A stretch of DNA of 9,089 bases from an uncultured Ruminococcus sp. (GTDB taxonomy: Bacteria > Bacillota > Clostridia > Oscillospirales > Acutalibacteraceae). Below the pieces are notes generated by a model, which did not search any database, had not been told where the DNA came from, and saw only the letters and a program-made list of their open reading frames with translations. Both the position numbers and the translations under genes were made by a program. Of the stretch, positions 1-6,572 are shown piece by piece. Position 1 is the stretch's first letter; the number at the start of each line of letters is the position of its first letter. Location of the stretch: the NCBI GenBank assembly GCA_937892835.1, contig CALBHM010000304.1:1-9089 (forward strand), written 5' to 3'.

Positions 1-71
1 GTTTCCTCTTTCTTCATCGCAAGGAACACCGCCGGAACATCTCTTTTAAGCTTTTTCAATTTATCTTTCAT
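1..71 (-). CDS. DUF1232/YkvA-like membrane protein, N-terminal fragment
   Basis: The first 23 codons of a gene that runs off the left edge of the window. It begins with ATG at 71-69, preceded by a good ribosome site (AAGGTGAT, about 6 nt upstream). The visible protein is a lysine-rich start followed by DVPAVFLAMKKEE. From memory, this opening (basic helix, then a 'DIPAVFLALKKKET' stretch) is typical of small DUF1232/YkvA-family proteins, in which a short membrane segment with an SPIDLIPD motif would follow; that part is outside the window. The family has no established biochemical role. The gene is co-directional with the ABC operon upstream (gap about 81 nt) and I see no convincing promoter of its own, so read-through from the permease gene is possible. 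The family call rests on a very short stretch. Confidence 0.6.
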   Translation of the reverse strand, partial: MKDKLKKLKRDVPAVFLAMKKEE

Positions 72-115
72 GCAAAAATCACCTTAATCTTAAGCTATAT
101 ATTTCTGCATTTTTT

Positions 116-145
116 TCGACCTCTCCTGTCAAAAGAAGAGGCCGA
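116..145 (-). other. Hairpin between permease gene and DUF1232 gene
   Basis: On the minus strand the arms TCGGCCTCT (145-137) and AGAGGTCGA (124-116) can form a 9-bp stem with one G-U pair and a 12-nt loop. It is followed by an A-run, not a T-run, so it is not a standard Rho-independent terminator for the leftward operon. On the plus strand the same sequence has an A-C mismatch but is followed by ATTTTTATT. It could be an attenuating or mRNA-stabilising hairpin after the permease gene. Function is uncertain. Confidence 0.35.
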
Positions 146-152
146 GTCATTT

Positions 153-3100
153 TTATTCAATTTCCTTTAGCGTCTCAGCCATATTAATTCGATCTATCTT
201 ATATCTGATCGGCAGTGACGAAATGAACGATATCAATGAAATAATAGCAATCGTTACAAAATAGCTCCACCATGCAATCGAGCTGCTGTAAACGATATTG
301 TCAACCGAAATGAATCCGACAAGAACCTTGTGAAGGAAGATTCCGGCAATCAATCCGATTACAACTCCGTAAACCGTCGAAATCACACTTTCACGAATAA
401 CATACATCAAAACCTCGTGATCGCTCAGACCGATAACCTTAATGTTGGCAATCTCCCTTGTTCGCTCGCTGAGATTGACATTGGAGTTTGTGTACATAAC
501 TATCAACGCAAGCAGACACGCAGAAAGAACAAACATCATAACGACCGCAAGAATTCGGCTTATGGAAACGTCAACGGAGCTTGCCATCTCGGAAGCGGTT
601 GATGCGCCGGTTACAATATCCTCCTTGAGAAAATCGGAAGCAAGATTTTTTATATCCTGCTCATCAACATATGGCTTGGCAGCAACAATTATATACTTGC
701 GCTGCGGCTCCGAGCCGAATACATTTTCATAGGTTTCATCGGTCATATAAACATAATGATTGGTGTAGTTCGTAACGATTCCGCTGACCGTTGCGCTTCG
801 CTTTACGCCGTCCGACGAGGACAAATACACCTTGCTGCCAACCTTTATTCCGAGATCCTGTGCCATCTGATTTGTTATGATCGCCTTGCCTTTGCCAAAA
901 TCAAGGCTGCCGGCAGTCAATTTGAAATTTGCATAGTTCGAAATTTCTTCGATGTTTTTCATTGTGATAATGCTGACCGTGCGCTTAACCTGTGCAGTCT
1001 CATCGGCAGAGGCAAATGCACTTCGGTTGCAGAAAAGCGTTGCGCTCTGAGTTCGCTGGTCACTCTGAATTTTCTTGAGTACCTTTGCGTCGTCCTGCTG
1101 AGGAGTTCTGAGAACGAACATTATATCATACTTAAATATTCCGTCATCGGCATACTGTGCACCGGAAACCGCTGTTGTCGAGTTAATCAATCCGAGCGAC
1201 GAAAGAATCAAAGCGGTGCAGCACGCAATACCGAGTGCGCCGGCTGTTACTCTCTCCCTGCTTCGTGAAATCGTTCTTGCAACGACGATCATTCCGTAGC
1301 TCATTTTTCCCCAAAGGCCGGGGATTTTCTCAAATATATGTCGGCGGTTATACGCGATGTTTTTCGGTCTCATCAAAATCGCCGGGTTGTGCCTTATTTC
1401 ATGAATGACGGCAATCAACGTCGCCGTAACAACCATTATAAACGAAAGCGCAATTCCGAAGAAAACATAATTTGCAAGAAAAACAGTGCCGACATTCGGA
1501 ACGCTGTAGGTCATGTTGTAAATTGAGCAGATTACAAACGGCAGCACGCATGTACCCATAACGGTTCCGATGAAAATTCCTATTATCCATGCGAGCAAGG
1601 CATAAAGAAGAAACTTGCAGGCAATGGAAAGATTTGAATATCCGAACGCCTTCAAAACGCCTATTTCTTTTCTTTCTTCCTCAACGTTCTTTATCATGAT
1701 AACGAGACAAGCTATCATAGCCGTAAGGAAAAACACAATCGGAAAAACAGTCGACATTGACTTGATATTTTCAAGGCTGACCGCTAAGCTTCTCATTCCG
1801 GTGAAATCGTTTCTCGGGATTGCATTCCACCTGAGATTGGCAAGATTGCTGAGCGTTGTCTGATAATTACGCAGCTCACCGTTCAACGTATCGGTTTTGC
1901 TGTCGATATCGTTTTTCAGCTCCGTGTATTCATCATCAACCGTTCCGTAGCGGCTTTTGGCAACCTTTAGGTCATACTCGGCCTTTGAGATTTCTATCGA
2001 GCTGTTCCTTGCGGCAAGCGTATAGCTGATTTGAGCCTCGGTAACACGTCTTTTAAGCGTTTCAAGCTCCTCAGCTTCGCTTTCGACGCTTGCAATGAGC
2101 TTTGTCAAGCTGCTCTGACCCTTTGTCAGCTCATTCATTGAAGACGCATATTTTGAAAGCGTAGCCGAATCAGCATCATAATTTTTCTTGGCGGAATTAT
2201 AATTTGTCGCAGCGTTAGAACATTCGGTTTTCAGAATATCTCTCTGCGATTTTGCTGTTGAAAGTGCCGTTCTTTCATTTGAAAGCGCAAGCGAATAATT
2301 TTTCTTTTCGGTTTCCTTTTTCGCCTTTTCGGACTTTGCCGACGCAAGCTGAGACTGTGCGTTTTCAAGCTCGGTCTTTCTCGAAGTCAACTCCTTTTGA
2401 GCAGTTGAAAGGTCGCTGTTGAGCTTTGTCCTTTTGCTCAATGCAGAAAGCTTTTCTTCATTCGTCGCTGAAGAATCGGAAATAATATCATTCTGCTTTT
2501 TGATGTCCGCTTTGATACCGTCAACAACGGAATTCTGATAATCAACACGCTGACTGTAATAGCTCATGTTCGAGTTGATTGACGAAATCGTCTTATCAAG
2601 CTCTTCTATCTCGGATGTCAGCTTTGAAATTTTCGTTTCATAGCTTGAAATATTGCTTTCATGACGAGCTATCTCGGCATTTTTTGCGTCAAGCTCGCTT
2701 TTTTTGCTTTGATAATCGCCCTCAAGCGAATCCAATTCCGTCTTAGCCGCAGTGTGCTTTTTATTAAGATCGTCATAGAGCTTTTTCAGCTCGCTGTAGC
2801 CCTTTATTTCAGAGCTTTGACTGTCTCTCGATTTAACATGTGCATCATAGCTTTTCTGAACAGTTGAAAGCCGACTTTCAAGACTGCTCAGTGTTGATGC
2901 GGCGGATTTTGTTTTGCTTTCATTTGAGGATTTTAAATTTTTGAGTATCTTATCCTCGCTGTCAACATATTCCTTAAACTCTTTAATTGACGCCTCTTTT
3001 TCTTCAAGCTGCTTGCTGCTCGTTTCGGAAAAAGCTTTTATCTCCGATTCTTTGTCCTTTATCTTCTGCGTGTACTCATTTTTCAATTCGACAAGCTTTG

Positions 3101-3914
3101 AATCAATAGCGTCCTTGGATATTTCTCCGATTTGCTCGGCTATAAGGTTGGCACGGTCCGAATATTTATCCGAAAAAGTATCCAAAGCATCGGAATACTT
3201 CATTTTAACGGCAAGCGCATTAACCTCGCTTGATGAAAAAGCCTCGGGCAAAACATAAATATAAGAATCAAGGCTGCCGGAACCGAGCTTTGTCTGTCCT
3301 CTGTCCAAGGAAATATAAATCGGCGACGTAACCGTTCCGACTATAACAAATTTATTGTTCTCTAAAGAAACACCGGCGGTGCTATCGGCATCGGTTATGT
3401 TCAGCGTCTTTCCGATCTCGATATCGTCATAGAGCTCCGCTGATTTTTCGTCAACAACGCACTCCCCGACCTTTTCGGGCAATCTGCCCTCCTTAAGATC
3501 AAGACGGTTCAAAAATGTTGGATCATCCTCCCCTTGAAGAAACTGCTTTTCCTTTTCGACATCAAGAGAGCTTATTCTCAAAACAAGCTCTGTACCGTTT
3601 TTATTAACAAGCGTTTCTCTGCCAAGGGTTGCATAGCCGTCAATGTATCTTGACGACATAACCTGAGTAACATTCTTTATATTTTTTATTTTCTCAATAT
3701 CTTCGTTCGTGAAAGGAATTGACGATGAAACATAAACATCCATCAGATTATTCCTGTCAAAATACTCGTTCGACTCATAGTTCATAGCCGGACTTGCCGA
3801 GTTTATTCCGACATAAAAGCTCATTCCCATCGCAATAATTATTGCGACCGAGAGGAAACGGAGCTTGTTGGCGGCAATGGAACGAAGAGCTTCCTTAATG
3901 AGGGTTTTCGTCAT
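153..3914 (-). CDS. Giant FtsX-type ABC transporter permease with internal coiled coil
   Basis: Membrane subunit of a type VII (MacB/LolCE/FtsX-like) ABC system, 1253 residues from the ATG at 3914. That ATG shares its A with the TAA stop of the ATPase gene (TAATG) and has AAAGGA 10 nt upstream; a GTG six bases earlier is less likely. Visible order: TM1 about residues 18-38; first extracellular part 40-265; coiled coil about 268-698, rich in K/E/S/A/L; TM2 about 719-741; coupling-helix motif ERKEIGVLKAFGYS (747-760); TM3 and TM4 to about 840; TM5 about 889-912; second extracellular domain to about 1113; TM6 about 1120-1142; second motif ERTREIANIKVIGLS (1150-1164); TM7 and TM8; C-terminus INMAETLKEIE. 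It is thus two FtsX halves fused, far longer than LolC/E (about 400) or MacB (about 650). No proline occurs from about residue 224 to 699. Substrate is unknown; export or mechanical signalling to the envelope is likelier than import, judging by family. Confidence 0.93.
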   Translation of the reverse strand: MTKTLIKEALRSIAANKLRFLSVAIIIAMGMSFYVGINSASPAMNYESNEYFDRNNLMDVYVSSSIPFTNEDIEKIKNIKNVTQVMSSRYIDGYATLGRETLVNKNGTELVLRISSLDVEKEKQFLQGEDDPTFLNRLDLKEGRLPEKVGECVVDEKSAELYDDIEIGKTLNITDADSTAGVSLENNKFVIVGTVTSPIYISLDRGQTKLGSGSLDSYIYVLPEAFSSSEVNALAVKMKYSDALDTFSDKYSDRANLIAEQIGEISKDAIDSKLVELKNEYTQKIKDKESEIKAFSETSSKQLEEKEASIKEFKEYVDSEDKILKNLKSSNESKTKSAASTLSSLESRLSTVQKSYDAHVKSRDSQSSEIKGYSELKKLYDDLNKKHTAAKTELDSLEGDYQSKKSELDAKNAEIARHESNISSYETKISKLTSEIEELDKTISSINSNMSYYSQRVDYQNSVVDGIKADIKKQNDIISDSSATNEEKLSALSKRTKLNSDLSTAQKELTSRKTELENAQSQLASAKSEKAKKETEKKNYSLALSNERTALSTAKSQRDILKTECSNAATNYNSAKKNYDADSATLSKYASSMNELTKGQSSLTKLIASVESEAEELETLKRRVTEAQISYTLAARNSSIEISKAEYDLKVAKSRYGTVDDEYTELKNDIDSKTDTLNGELRNYQTTLSNLANLRWNAIPRNDFTGMRSLAVSLENIKSMSTVFPIVFFLTAMIACLVIMIKNVEEERKEIGVLKAFGYSNLSIACKFLLYALLAWIIGIFIGTVMGTCVLPFVICSIYNMTYSVPNVGTVFLANYVFFGIALSFIMVVTATLIAVIHEIRHNPAILMRPKNIAYNRRHIFEKIPGLWGKMSYGMIVVARTISRSRERVTAGALGIACCTALILSSLGLINSTTAVSGAQYADDGIFKYDIMFVLRTPQQDDAKVLKKIQSDQRTQSATLFCNRSAFASADETAQVKRTVSIITMKNIEEISNYANFKLTAGSLDFGKGKAIITNQMAQDLGIKVGSKVYLSSSDGVKRSATVSGIVTNYTNHYVYMTDETYENVFGSEPQRKYIIVAAKPYVDEQDIKNLASDFLKEDIVTGASTASEMASSVDVSISRILAVVMMFVLSACLLALIVMYTNSNVNLSERTREIANIKVIGLSDHEVLMYVIRESVISTVYGVVIGLIAGIFLHKVLVGFISVDNIVYSSSIAWWSYFVTIAIISLISFISSLPIRYKIDRINMAETLKEIE
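1821..3113 (-). other. Coiled-coil insertion in the permease (about 430 residues)
   Basis: This stretch encodes roughly residues 268-698 of the permease, between TM1 and TM2 and so on the outer face if the usual FtsX topology holds. It is heptad-like, strongly charged, free of proline and has a single cysteine. A polar, loop-like stretch (IISDSSATNEEK, coded at about 2451-2489) lies almost exactly at its midpoint. Two other weak points, DSQSSEIKGYS (about 2793-2825) and LTKGQSSL (about 2109-2132), lie at nearly equal distances either side of it. This is what a long antiparallel helical hairpin with an elbow would look like. The coiled-coil nature is seen in the sequence; the hairpin is inferred. 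Confidence 0.8.
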
Positions 3915-4615
3915 TACCACTCTATCCTTTCAACCGGCATCGGCGTATCATTAATTTCGATTTTGCTGATTTTGCCGCTTTTCATCGAAATAATTCGATC
4001 TGCTATCGGTGCGATCGCATGATTATGGGTTATTATTACTACCGTCATTTTCATAATTTCAGAAACCTTTTTGATAAGCTTCAAGACCTGGATTCCGGTC
4101 TCATAGTCGAGCGCACCTGTCGGCTCATCACAAAGAAGAAGCTTGGGCTTTTTTACCAATGCTCTTGCAATCGCAACTCGCTGCTGTTCGCCGCCCGAAA
4201 GCTGCGACGGAAAAAGAGTAGCTCTTTTCTCCAATCCGACAAGCCTCAATAGAGCCATACAGTCAACCGCCTTGTCGCTGAGGTTGGCAACCAGTTCAAG
4301 ATTCTCGACCGCAGTGAGATTCGGCACAAGATTGTACGACTGAAAAATAAATCCGACCTCCTGCCTGCGATAGAGCATCAGCATACGCTTTCCAAAATCG
4401 GTTATTATTTTGTCATCGACGGCAATCTGTCCGTCCGAGCATCTGTCCATTCCGCCCAAGACATTGAGAAGTGTGGTTTTTCCTGCACCGCTCGGGCCGA
4501 CAACAACGCAAAGCTCGCCCTGTTCTATTGAAAAGCTGACCCCGTCCAGAGCATTTACTGTCTCCGAACCGGATTTATATCTTTTATATACATCAGCAAA
4601 TTCTATATAACCCAT
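3914..4615 (-). CDS. ABC transporter ATPase, MacB/LolD type
   Basis: Nucleotide-binding subunit (233 residues) that would dimerise beneath the FtsX-type permease encoded immediately downstream and power it by ATP hydrolysis on the cytoplasmic side. All ABC motifs are present: Walker A GPSGAGKTT (40-48), Q-loop glutamine in FIFQSYNLVP (Q92), signature LSGGEQQR (139-146), Walker B LLLCDEP (159-165), D-loop GALD, and switch histidine in VIITHNH (H197). The GGMDRCSDG spacing and the PTGALD sequence are typical of the LolD/MacB/SalX group. The start is the ATG at 4615, because AAGGCGGTG lies at ideal spacing; an in-frame ATG 21 nt upstream has no ribosome site. Its stop overlaps the permease start by one base, so the two proteins are probably translated in coupled fashion. 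Nothing is missing or unusual. Confidence 0.95.
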   Translation of the reverse strand: MGYIEFADVYKRYKSGSETVNALDGVSFSIEQGELCVVVGPSGAGKTTLLNVLGGMDRCSDGQIAVDDKIITDFGKRMLMLYRRQEVGFIFQSYNLVPNLTAVENLELVANLSDKAVDCMALLRLVGLEKRATLFPSQLSGGEQQRVAIARALVKKPKLLLCDEPTGALDYETGIQVLKLIKKVSEIMKMTVVIITHNHAIAPIADRIISMKSGKISKIEINDTPMPVERIEW

Positions 4616-4656
4616 AATACACCGCCTTTTCGGCATTATAAAAATAATCCATAATA

Positions 4657-4685
4657 ATTATACAACACATAGCCACTGTTTGCAA
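4657..4685 (-). promoter_or_regulatory. Promoter of the ABC operon
   Basis: On the minus strand TTGCAA (4685-4680), a 17-nt spacer, then TATAAT (4662-4657) form a near-perfect sigma-A promoter. Transcription would start near 4650, leaving a leader of about 35 nt that contains the ATPase ribosome site. Two palindromes abut its upstream edge. Confidence 0.8.
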
Positions 4686-4721
4686 GAAATAACTTATTTC
4701 TGTATAAAAAATTTTTATACA
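4685..4721. promoter_or_regulatory. Two abutting palindromes upstream of the ABC promoter
   Basis: Two perfect inverted repeats sit side by side, sharing the base at 4701. The first (4685-4701) has arms AGAAATAA / TTATTTCT around one central C. The second (4701-4721) has arms TGTATAAAAA / TTTTTATACA around one central A. The first touches the -35 hexamer of the leftward promoter. Size and symmetry fit binding sites for dimeric regulators (TetR, GntR or MarR type). I cannot assign a regulator, and none of these families is encoded in the window. AT-rich palindromes can also arise by chance, but arms of 8 and 10 bp next to each other are notable. Confidence 0.5.
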
Positions 4722-4789
4722 AATCCTAACTTGTGAACAAAAATACTTCTTTTATTTGCGTCATTACGGTACAGTTTTGAAAATTTTCC

Positions 4790-4818
4790 TTGATTTTCAT
4801 CTATAAATACACTATAAT
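4790..4818 (+). promoter_or_regulatory. Promoter of the BMP-like lipoprotein gene
   Basis: TTGATT (4790-4795), a 17-nt spacer and a perfect TATAAT (4813-4818) form a good sigma-A promoter. Transcription would start near 4825, giving a leader of about 39 nt with a strong AAGGAGG (4850-4856) 7 nt before the ATG. Other TATAAT matches at 4824 and 4839 lack a -35 at proper spacing. Confidence 0.75.
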
Positions 4819-4827
4819 GTATTTATA
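4802..4827. promoter_or_regulatory. Operator-like dyad over the -10 region
   Basis: Perfect 10-bp inverted repeat TATAAATACA (4802-4811) / TGTATTTATA (4818-4827) around six bases. It covers the -10 hexamer and the probable start site of the lipoprotein promoter, where a repressor would block polymerase. The regulator is unknown. Its ATACA/TGTAT ends recall the TGTAT/ATACA ends of the palindrome at 4701-4721, but in the opposite arrangement. Confidence 0.5.
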
Positions 4828-4863
4828 ATTTACAAACGTATAATTCTCTAAGGAGGACTCTTA

Positions 4864-5964
4864 ATGAAAACGTTCAAAAAAGTCTTGGCTCTTGTTCTTG
4901 TTGCCGTGCTTTGCTTTGCACTCGCTTCATGCAGCATGGTTGATGACACCGACATTACAAAGGATAACATCAAAATCGGTGTTGTGCTTCCCGGACAGCG
5001 TGACGATGCGGATGATTATGTTCCCGACCTTTCAACTCTTCAGTGCATTTCTGCCATTAACGACCTTGTTTCTTTCAACGCAGGTATAAACAATGACAGA
5101 TTCCGCTACGTTGAAAACGTCGATCCTTCGGACGAACAGGCATCATACGATGCTATTCATTCTCTTACAAACCAGGAATGTTCAATAGTCTTCCTTGCAG
5201 ATCCGGGATATATGAATGCCGTTAACAAGTATGTTGCAAACGCTTCCGACGAAGATGCTCAGAATTCAAAGGTTCAGTACATCGTATTTAACGGTGAGGA
5301 TAACGGCAAGAATATCCATTCCTACACCGCCAATATTTCCGGTGCAGTTTATCTCTCCGGCATTGCCGCAGGCCTCAAGGCTAAGGAGCTTAAGGTTCCG
5401 AAGATAGGTTATCTTCTTCAGTCGGCAGACAACCTTGCTCTTCTCAATGCCTTTGCACTCGGTGCAGAGTCCGTTTACTCAGAGGTTAAGATTGACGCAA
5501 GAGTTTGCAAGGACGTTAAAGCTGATTGCCATACGCTCGTTGCAAACGGAAATGTTGTCATTGCTTCCGATTTCTACAGCCAGGAGATTGCCGACAACCG
5601 TGAGGATGCATTCTTCTGCGGCTTCGGCTCGGATAAGCTTGTCGATAACGAGGGCTTTATCTGTGCTCCCCGTTATGACTTCGCCCAGTACTACCTCAAC
5701 ACCATAAACGAGGTAATTGACTACGATAACGTTGAGTACGATAAGGACGGTAAGGAAATCGACAAATCCAACGCACTTCCCGAAATCCCGGCTTACACCG
5801 GCGACTACAAGGGCGGCGCAACATACCTTTCAAGACTCGGTGCAGCAGCTGCCCCCGGCACACAGGAAGCAGTTGACAGTGCAGAATCAATGATTCTCAA
5901 CGGTACGCTCTCTCAGAAAGTCAGCGCAACCGTTCCTGTTGCAGGCATTACACTTGCAAAATAA
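4864..5964 (+). CDS. BMP/PnrA-like substrate-binding lipoprotein
   Basis: Secreted, lipid-anchored type 1 periplasmic-binding protein of 366 residues. Residues 1-23 form a lipoprotein signal peptide: a basic start (MKTFKK), a hydrophobic core and the lipobox LASC with C23 as the lipidated residue. The mature part has the layout of the BMP (Bmp/PnrA/TmpC) family: a first strand NIKIGVVLPG, then VQYIVFNGEDNG, the segment SGAVYLSGIAAGLKA (compare the 'GSFLAGVAAAL' region of the family), KIGYLLQSADNLALLNAFALGA (compare the 'kvGfvgG...ikrFeaGf' hinge), a C-terminal YYLNTINEVID helix, and GDYKGGATYLSRLG near the end. Known family members bind purine nucleosides for an ABC importer. No matching ATPase or permease is present here, so this copy is an orphan or works with a distant transporter. 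It is rather divergent and its ligand cannot be read from the sequence. The start is set by AAGGAGG at 4850-4856. Confidence 0.75.
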   Translation: MKTFKKVLALVLVAVLCFALASCSMVDDTDITKDNIKIGVVLPGQRDDADDYVPDLSTLQCISAINDLVSFNAGINNDRFRYVENVDPSDEQASYDAIHSLTNQECSIVFLADPGYMNAVNKYVANASDEDAQNSKVQYIVFNGEDNGKNIHSYTANISGAVYLSGIAAGLKAKELKVPKIGYLLQSADNLALLNAFALGAESVYSEVKIDARVCKDVKADCHTLVANGNVVIASDFYSQEIADNREDAFFCGFGSDKLVDNEGFICAPRYDFAQYYLNTINEVIDYDNVEYDKDGKEIDKSNALPEIPAYTGDYKGGATYLSRLGAAAAPGTQEAVDSAESMILNGTLSQKVSATVPVAGITLAK

Positions 5965-5979
5965 AATTGTATAAAAATC

Positions 5980-6013
5980 AAGACGGAGGTCATTTTGATC
6001 TCCGTCTTTTCTT
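5980..6013. terminator. Bidirectional Rho-independent terminator
   Basis: A 13-bp stem with one G-U/G-T pair (5980-5992 with 5996-6008; core AAGACGGAG / CTCCGTCTT) closes a TTT loop. It is followed by TTTTCTT on the plus strand and by GATTTTTATA on the minus strand. It lies between the convergent lipoprotein and phosphoesterase genes and should end transcripts from both sides. Confidence 0.9.
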
Positions 6014-6026
6014 ACGCTTTATCAGG

Positions 6027-6569
6027 TTAAATTTTGTACTCGTTTTTTACGTTGCCGTCAAAGTCTTTCCAAAGGAATTCGCCGCTTTCAAGTATCATAT
6101 ATCCGTGATGGCTGTTCTCCTTCGGGATCGAAACCGAACCCGGGTTCATATAAACATAGGTTTCGTGTTCAACACATTTCGGCACATGGGTATGTCCGTG
6201 GAGGAGCACATCTCCCCTCTTCATCGGCGGCACGTTGCTTTCATTATAGACATGACCGTGAGTAAGATATATCATTTTCTTGCATAAATCGAGCAAAGCA
6301 TAATCGGCAAGAACAGGAAATTCAAGCACCATTTGGTCAACCTCGGCCTCACAATTACCTCTGACACAAAGAATTTCATCTTTCATTTCGTTAAGCATTG
6401 CAATAACCTTTTTGGGCGCATATTCGTCCGGCAAATCATTTCTCGGGCCGTGATAAAGCACATCGCCCAAAAGAATAAGCCTATCCGCCTTCTCTTCTTT
6501 ATACTTCTCAATAAGCCTGCGGCACCAATACGCACTGCCGTGAATATCCGAAGCAATCATCCATTTCAT
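6027..6569 (-). CDS. yfcE: YfcE-type metallophosphoesterase
   Basis: Cytoplasmic calcineurin-like phosphoesterase of 180 residues, very close in length and motif text to E. coli YfcE (about 184), which hydrolyses phosphodiesters in vitro with Mn2+; its natural substrate is not settled. Metal-binding motifs in order: DIH (D8, H10), GDVLYHGPRN (D36 as bridging ligand; GPRN is characteristic of YfcE), GNCE (N72), THGH (H104, H106) and GHTHVP (H126, H128), followed by the conserved NPGSVSIPK. No key residue is missing. The ATG at 6569 is preceded by GGAGAGGAG, which lies inside the last codons of the upstream LysR-type gene; the gap between that stop and this start is 3 nt, so translation is probably coupled. 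No separate promoter is visible. The gene ends 14 nt from the shared terminator. Confidence 0.92.
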   Translation of the reverse strand: MKWMIASDIHGSAYWCRRLIEKYKEEKADRLILLGDVLYHGPRNDLPDEYAPKKVIAMLNEMKDEILCVRGNCEAEVDQMVLEFPVLADYALLDLCKKMIYLTHGHVYNESNVPPMKRGDVLLHGHTHVPKCVEHETYVYMNPGSVSIPKENSHHGYMILESGEFLWKDFDGNVKNEYKI

Positions 6570-6572
6570 AGC

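Noticed and set aside
72..110. Six-codon leader peptide (MQKYIA) before the DUF1232 gene
   Set aside because: There is an AGGAG-like sequence upstream, but a frame this short is expected by chance and nothing supports attenuation here.
756..1268. Open frame of 170 codons on the plus strand opposite the permease
   Set aside because: Cysteine-rich, low-complexity translation without a ribosome site or recognisable domain; it is a shadow of the minus-strand permease gene.
4779..4795. CodY box near the lipoprotein promoter
   Set aside because: GAAAATTTTC and the following bases look A/T-run-like but do not match AATTTTC-W-GAAAATT in order or spacing.
3914..5964. The BMP lipoprotein as the substrate-binding partner of the divergent ABC transporter
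   Set aside because: BMP proteins serve import-type nucleoside transporters; an FtsX/MacB-type permease does not use such a partner, and the genes are divergently transcribed.
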